Of a stretch of 9,526 nt of DNA, positions 5,554 through 9,526 are shown one piece after another. The translations under genes were made by a program, and so were the position numbers. The notes under the pieces were generated by a model, which was given only the letters and a program-made list of their open reading frames with translations, was not told the DNA's origin and did not search any database. Position 1 is the first letter of the stretch. Every line of letters starts with the position of its first letter. The stretch lies in the NCBI GenBank assembly GCA_019422065.1, contig JAHZEA010000016.1:48024-57549 (forward strand), written 5' to 3'. The DNA comes from Lachnospiraceae bacterium. Lineage in GTDB: Bacteria; Bacillota; Clostridia; Lachnospirales; Anaerotignaceae.

Positions 5554-5613
5554 GTGCCTTGTACGAATTAATATACATCTGCTAAAGCGTGGTATAAATG
5601 TAGTGTAAGGCAT
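5554..5613 (+). promoter_or_regulatory. Structured rpsL-rpsG spacer, candidate S7 feedback site
   Basis: In this 137-base spacer, GTGCCTTGTAC (5554-5564) pairs over 11 positions with GTGTAAGGCAT (5603-5613), including three G.U pairs. TACAT (5574-5578) pairs with ATGTA (5598-5602) directly inside it, leaving a 9-base one-sided bulge. A second small hairpin with GTATA and TATAC arms lies at 5621-5635. In E. coli, S7 binds the spacer between rpsL and rpsG to control translation. A similar role here is inferred from position and folding only. Confidence 0.5.
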
Positions 5614-5676
5614 GAAACGCGTATATTTAGTATACACGAGTACCTATGATTTAACTATATTAAGGAGGGAAGAATC

Positions 5677-6147
5677 GTGCCAAGAAAAGGTCATGTAACT
5701 AAAAGAGAGGTTTTACCGGACCCTTTATATAAAAGCAAAAATGTAACAAAGCTTATAAACAGCATTATGCTTGACGGTAAAAAAGGCGTTGCACAGAAAA
5801 TTGTTTACGGCGCATTCGATAAAGTTGCTGAGAAAACAGGAAAGGATCCTATTGAGGCTTTCGAAGAGGCTATGAACAATATCATGCCTGTACTTGAGGT
5901 TAAAGCTCGCCGTGTTGGTGGTGCTACTTATCAGGTACCTATGGAAATCAGACCTGACAGAAGACGTACACTTGGTCTTAGATGGCTTACTGTTTACAGC
6001 AGAAAACGCGGTGAAAAGACTATGGTAGACCGTCTTGCAGGCGAAATTATGGATGCTCTTAACAATGCTGGTGGAGCATGCAAGAAGAAAGAAGAAACTC
6101 ATAAGATGGCTGAAGCTAACAAAGCTTTCTCACATTACAAATGGTAA
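5677..6147 (+). CDS. rpsG: 30S ribosomal protein S7
   Basis: A 156-residue S7, which nucleates assembly of the 3' major domain (head) of the 30S subunit and contacts E-site tRNA. Recognised from MPRKGHVTKREVLPDP at the N-terminus, the LINSIMLDGKK segment (26-36), EVKARRVGGATYQVP (74-88) and the C-terminal EETHKMAEANKAFSHYKW end. Length is the family norm. It starts with GTG: AAGGAGGG (5662-5669) is well placed, and the N-terminus PRKG is the conserved one. A 137-base spacer separates it from rpsL. In E. coli S7 is the translational repressor of this operon; the folded spacer upstream makes the same arrangement plausible here. Confidence 0.98.
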   Translation: MPRKGHVTKREVLPDPLYKSKNVTKLINSIMLDGKKGVAQKIVYGAFDKVAEKTGKDPIEAFEEAMNNIMPVLEVKARRVGGATYQVPMEIRPDRRRTLGLRWLTVYSRKRGEKTMVDRLAGEIMDALNNAGGACKKKEETHKMAEANKAFSHYKW

Positions 6148-6157
6148 TTGTGTAAAA

Positions 6158-6205
6158 CATCTTATTTTTAATAAAGCATTCCTTTTTTGGGAATACTGTA
6201 AGATG
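6158..6205 (+). promoter_or_regulatory. Nested hairpin at the start of the rpsG-fusA spacer
   Basis: CATCTTA (6158-6164) pairs perfectly with TAAGATG (6199-6205) and encloses a second stem, ATTCC (6178-6182) with GGAAT (6190-6194), whose loop is T6G. It begins 10 bases after the rpsG stop. The T run is in the loop, not after the stem, so a terminator role is unlikely. Confidence 0.45.
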
Positions 6206-6219
6206 AAATTTGAACTTTT

Positions 6220-6258
6220 GCCTTCCGGTTTTATGCCGGAAGGCGTAAAGTATTTACG
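6220..6258 (+). promoter_or_regulatory. Strong hairpin pair just ahead of the fusA ribosome binding site
   Basis: GCCTTCCGG (6220-6228) pairs perfectly with CCGGAAGGC (6236-6244) over a 7-base loop. Flanking CTTTT and GTAAAG can extend it with a bulge. Immediately after, CGTAAA (6244-6249) and TTTACG (6253-6258) form a 6-bp stem with a GTA loop, competing for the same flanking bases. No T run follows. The element sits 17 bases before the fusA SD, so it may tune translation or mark an RNA processing site. Confidence 0.5.
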
Positions 6259-6290
6259 GTAATTTAAAATAAGCAGGAGGAGGAGTAATT

Positions 6291-8384
6291 TTGGCAGCAG
6301 GTAGAGAATTTACTTTGGAAAATACCAGAAACATTGGTATTATGGCGCATATCGATGCCGGAAAAACTACCCTCACTGAGCGTATCCTTTACTATACAGG
6401 CCGTAACTATAAAATAGGTGATACCCACGAAGGTACAGCAACTATGGACTGGATGGAACAGGAGCAGGAAAGAGGTATTACAATTACTTCCGCTGCTACA
6501 ACAGCTCATTGGAAGGGTAACAGAATAAATATCATCGATACACCAGGTCACGTTGACTTTACAGTAGAAGTTGAGCGTTCACTCCGTGTTCTTGACGGTT
6601 CAGTGTGCGTACTTGACGCTAAAGGCGGTGTTGAGCCACAGACTGAAACAGTTTGGAGACAGGCAGATAACTACAACGTACCTCGTATGATTTTCGTTAA
6701 TAAAATGGATATCATGGGTGCTGACTTCTATAACTCAATGAAGTCAATCAGAGAAAGACTTGGTTGCCATCCGGTAGCAGTTCAGCTTCCTATCGGCGCT
6801 GAAGCTTTCTTCAAAGGTATAATCGACCTTATGGAGATGAAAGCTTACATTTATAACAACGACCTTGGTACAGATATCTCAGTAGAGGATATCCCTGAGG
6901 ATATGATTGACCAGGCTAACGAATACAGAGAGACATTAGTTGAGGATATTGCCGAGACTGATGAGGAGCTTATGGAAAAATATCTCGGCGGTGAGGAAAT
7001 CACAATCGACGAGCTTAAAAAAGCTCTTAGAAAAGCTTGTATCTCATGCGAGCTTATGCCTGTATTCTGCGGTACTGCATATAGAAACAAAGGTGTTCAG
7101 AAACTTCTTGACGGTGTTATTGATTACATGCCAGCACCTACAGACATTGAGTCAATTAAAGGTATTGACCCTGTTACAGGTGAGGAAGTTGCTAGACATT
7201 CTTCAGATACAGAGCCTTTCGCAGCTCTTGCTTTCAAGATTATGAACGACCCATTCGTTGGTAAGCTTGCATTCTTCAGAGTTTACTCAGGTACTTGCGA
7301 AGCAGGTTCTTATGTTTACAACTCAGTAAAAGGCAAGAAAGAGCGTTTCGGACGTATCCTTCTTATGCACGCTAACCACAGAGAGGAAATCGACAAGGTT
7401 TACGCTGGTGATATAGCTGCTGCTGTAGGATTTAAGTTTACTACAACAGGTGATACAATCTGTGATGAAAACCATGAAGTAATTCTTGAGTCAATGGTAT
7501 TCCCAGAGCCAGTTATTTCTGTTGCTATTGAGCCTAAGACAAAAGCAGGCAGAGATAAAATGGGTATTGCACTTGCTAAGCTTGCTGAAGAAGACCCTAC
7601 ATTCAAGACTCATACAGACCAGGAAACAGGCGATACAATTATTTCCGGTATGGGTGAGCTTCACCTTGAAATCATTGTTGACCGTCTTTTAAGAGAATTC
7701 CATGTTGAGGCTAACGTTGGTGCTCCTCAGGTTGCATACAGAGAAACATTCCGCAAAGCTGTTGACGTTGAAGGTAAATTCGTTCGTCAGTCAGGTGGTC
7801 GTGGACAGTATGGTCATTGTAAAGTTAAATTTACACCTATTGGAACAGATGCTGAGCACAACTACGAGTTTATAAACAGCGTTGTTGGTGGTGCTATTCC
7901 TAAGGAATACATCCCTGCTATCGACAAAGGTATTCAGGAAGCTATGCAGAGCGGTATTCTTGGCGGTTACCCAGTTCTTGGTGTTAAGGCTGAAGTATAC
8001 GACGGTTCTTACCATGATGTAGACTCATCTGAAATGGCTTACCAGATTGCTGGTTCTATGGCATTTAAAGAAGCTATGAAGAAAGGTGACGCTGTACTTC
8101 TTGAGCCTATAATGAAAGTTACTGTTACTGTACCTGAAGAGTACATGGGCGATGTTATTGGTGACATTAACTCACGCCGTGGACGTATTGAAGGTATGGA
8201 CGACAGAAATGGTGCTAAGATTATCCATTCTTATGTTCCACTTGCTGAAATGTTCGGTTACTCAACAGACCTTCGTTCAAGAACACAGGGCCGTGGTAAC
8301 TACGTAATGGAAGTTGACCATTATGAGCCATGTCCAAAGAACATTCAGGAGAAAGTTCTTGCTGGCAGAAAAACAGCTGAATAA
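6291..8384 (+). CDS. fusA: Elongation factor G
   Basis: A 697-residue EF-G, the GTPase that drives ribosomal translocation and, with RRF, ribosome recycling. G-domain motifs are AHIDAGKTT (19-27), RGITI (61-65), DTPGH (83-87) and NKMD (137-140). The domain IV segment SYHDVDSSEMAYQIAGS, which in E. coli reaches toward the decoding centre, is intact, and the protein runs through domain V to a normal C-terminus, so the length is typical. The start is TTG at 6291-6293. A run AGGAGGAGGAG (6275-6285) provides an SD with 7 bases of spacing, and the next ATG (codon 18) would cut into the P-loop strand. A non-AUG start in such a highly expressed gene is noteworthy. It is the third gene of the str operon. 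Confidence 0.99.
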   Translation: MAAGREFTLENTRNIGIMAHIDAGKTTLTERILYYTGRNYKIGDTHEGTATMDWMEQEQERGITITSAATTAHWKGNRINIIDTPGHVDFTVEVERSLRVLDGSVCVLDAKGGVEPQTETVWRQADNYNVPRMIFVNKMDIMGADFYNSMKSIRERLGCHPVAVQLPIGAEAFFKGIIDLMEMKAYIYNNDLGTDISVEDIPEDMIDQANEYRETLVEDIAETDEELMEKYLGGEEITIDELKKALRKACISCELMPVFCGTAYRNKGVQKLLDGVIDYMPAPTDIESIKGIDPVTGEEVARHSSDTEPFAALAFKIMNDPFVGKLAFFRVYSGTCEAGSYVYNSVKGKKERFGRILLMHANHREEIDKVYAGDIAAAVGFKFTTTGDTICDENHEVILESMVFPEPVISVAIEPKTKAGRDKMGIALAKLAEEDPTFKTHTDQETGDTIISGMGELHLEIIVDRLLREFHVEANVGAPQVAYRETFRKAVDVEGKFVRQSGGRGQYGHCKVKFTPIGTDAEHNYEFINSVVGGAIPKEYIPAIDKGIQEAMQSGILGGYPVLGVKAEVYDGSYHDVDSSEMAYQIAGSMAFKEAMKKGDAVLLEPIMKVTVTVPEEYMGDVIGDINSRRGRIEGMDDRNGAKIIHSYVPLAEMFGYSTDLRSRTQGRGNYVMEVDHYEPCPKNIQEKVLAGRKTAE

Positions 8385-8409
8385 TAATTAACCCATGATA
8401 ATACTGGAA

Positions 8410-8432
8410 AAAAGGGTATTGCAAAAGGGTAT
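8410..8432 (+). repeat. Short tandem direct repeat after fusA
   Basis: AAAAGGGTATT occurs twice, at 8410-8420 and 8423-8433, separated by GC. The first copy ends in the TT of the -35 hexamer of the putative tuf promoter. The repeat may be incidental in AT-rich DNA. Confidence 0.35.
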
Positions 8433-8447
8433 TTTATTTAATATAAT
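8419..8447 (+). promoter_or_regulatory. Putative internal promoter for tuf
   Basis: TTGCAA (8419-8424), a 17-base spacer and a perfect TATAAT (8442-8447). The predicted start near 8454 gives a leader of about 65 bases containing a 5-bp hairpin (CTGCC 8462-8466 with GGCAG 8472-8476). An extra tuf promoter would let EF-Tu be made in excess of EF-G. The spacing and -10 are good; the -35 matches 4 of 6 consensus bases. Confidence 0.5.
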
Positions 8448-8518
8448 TAGTTTGATAGTATCTGCCGTTTTGGCAGGTCTTTAAGCGAATAACGCATATT
8501 TAAAGGAGGACTTTTAAA

Positions 8519-9526
8519 ATGGCAAAGGCAAAATTTGAAAGAACCAAACCACACGTTAATATCGGTACAATTGGTCACGTTGACCATGGTAAGACAACAT
8601 TAACAGCTGCTATCACAAAGACACTTCATGAGAGATTAGGTCTTGGTGAAGCTGTAGCTTTCGACAATATCGACAAGGCTCCAGAAGAAAGAGAAAGAGG
8701 TATCACAATTTCTACAGCTCACGTTGAGTATGAAACTGAGAAGAGACATTACGCTCACGTTGACTGCCCAGGCCATGCTGACTACGTTAAGAACATGATT
8801 ACTGGTGCTGCTCAGATGGACGGCGCTATCCTTGTTGTTGCTGCAACAGATGGCCCTATGGCTCAGACAAGAGAGCACATCCTTCTTTCAAGACAGGTTG
8901 GCGTTCCTTACATCGTTGTATTCATGAACAAATGCGATATGGTTGACGATGAAGAACTTCTTGACCTTGTTGAAATGGAAATCAGAGAGCTTCTTAACGA
9001 GTATGAATTCCCAGGTGATGATATTCCTATCATCAGAGGTTCAGCTTACCAGGCTCTTCAGGATCCAAACAGCAAATGGGGCGATGCTATCCTTGAGCTT
9101 ATGCACACAATCGATGACTACATTCCTGAGCCACAGAGAGATGTAGATAAGCCATTCATCATGCCAGTTGAGGACGTATTCACAATCACAGGCCGTGGTA
9201 CTGTTGCAACAGGTAGAGTTGAAAGCGGTATGCTTAAAGTATCTGACGAGGTTGAAATCGTTGGTCTTACACACGAGAAGAAGAAAGTTGTTGTTACAGG
9301 CGTTGAAATGTTCAGAAAGATGCTTGACTTCGCTGAAGCTGGCGATAACATCGGTGTACTTCTTCGTGGTGTTCAGAGAACAGAAATCCAGAGAGGACAG
9401 GTTCTCGCTCATCCTGGTACAATCACACCTCATACAAAATTCAAAGCTCAGGTTTACGTATTAAGCAAAGAAGAAGGTGGACGTCATACTCCATTCTTCA
9501 ACAACTATCGTCCACAGTTCTACTTC
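8519..9526 (+). CDS. tuf: Elongation factor Tu, cut by the window end
   Basis: The first 336 residues of EF-Tu, the GTPase that delivers aminoacyl-tRNA to the ribosomal A site; roughly 60 C-terminal residues lie beyond the window. Motifs are GHVDHGKT (19-26), RGITI (60-64), DCPGH (82-86) and NKCD (137-140). Domain 2 starts near KPFIMPVEDVFTITGRGTV (211-229), and domain 3 is reached (TPHTKFKAQVYVL, 303-315). The G5 loop reads SAY (175-177) instead of the usual SAL. ATG at 8519 follows AGGAGG (8504-8509) by 9 bases and gives the standard MAKAKFERTKPH start. It lies 134 bases after fusA with its own probable promoter and no clear terminator between, so both co-transcription and separate transcription are likely. 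Confidence 0.99.
   Translation, partial: MAKAKFERTKPHVNIGTIGHVDHGKTTLTAAITKTLHERLGLGEAVAFDNIDKAPEERERGITISTAHVEYETEKRHYAHVDCPGHADYVKNMITGAAQMDGAILVVAATDGPMAQTREHILLSRQVGVPYIVVFMNKCDMVDDEELLDLVEMEIRELLNEYEFPGDDIPIIRGSAYQALQDPNSKWGDAILELMHTIDDYIPEPQRDVDKPFIMPVEDVFTITGRGTVATGRVESGMLKVSDEVEIVGLTHEKKKVVVTGVEMFRKMLDFAEAGDNIGVLLRGVQRTEIQRGQVLAHPGTITPHTKFKAQVYVLSKEEGGRHTPFFNNYRPQFYF

Noticed and set aside
8462..8476. CTGCC/GGCAG hairpin as a terminator after fusA
   Set aside because: Only 5 bp and followed by GTCTTTAAG rather than a T run. It lies downstream of the putative tuf promoter and is better seen as part of the tuf leader.
9041..9433. 130-residue minus-strand frame within tuf
   Set aside because: Antisense to the highly conserved EF-Tu sequence; a by-product of its codon usage.

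Overview
The window reads as chromosomal DNA of a low-GC Gram-positive anaerobe, most likely class Clostridia and perhaps a Lachnospiraceae-like lineage. The pointers are AT-rich spacers, strong AGGAGG-type ribosome binding sites, a 138-residue S12 with the Firmicutes-type insertion, an EF-Tu starting MAKAKFERTKPH, and the rpsL-rpsG-fusA-tuf order. The assignment below phylum level is inference. No mobile element, CRISPR array, tRNA or rRNA is visible.

Left part (1-4500). The last 31 codons of a LacA/Maa-type sugar O-acetyltransferase on the plus strand meet a minus-strand amino-acid catabolism block across a bidirectional terminator. Read in the direction of transcription (right to left), the block holds a threonine ammonia-lyase with a C-terminal ACT domain, a DAACS-family amino-acid:cation symporter, a RidA enamine/imine deaminase, then a second, ACT-less threonine/serine dehydratase. 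The first three probably form one transcription unit from a promoter at 4449-4477 to a terminator at 1232-1283. The second dehydratase has its own extended -10 promoter, squeezed against that terminator. The logic resembles the E. coli tdc operon: uptake, deamination of Thr/Ser to 2-oxoacids plus ammonia, and removal of the reactive 2-aminoacrylate/2-aminocrotonate by a RidA protein (TdcF in E. coli). Here the transporter belongs to a different family from TdcC, and the dehydratase is duplicated.

Middle (4500-5122). A very AT-rich divergent spacer. It holds the promoter and structured leader of the str operon and one weak terminator-like hairpin. No convincing gene is seen.

Right part (5123-9526). 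The str operon: rpsL, rpsG (GTG start), fusA (TTG start) and a tuf gene cut by the window edge. Each spacer of 135-144 bases carries a hairpin or a promoter-like element. The rpsL leader, the rpsL-rpsG spacer and the rpsG-fusA spacer hold the most substantial structures and are the best candidates for ribosomal-protein feedback control.

The protein families are well known. The more unusual points are the paralogous dehydratases with and without ACT around a RidA and a signature-deviant DAACS transporter, a hairpin separating the transporter's Shine-Dalgarno from its start codon, and the structured str-operon spacers.
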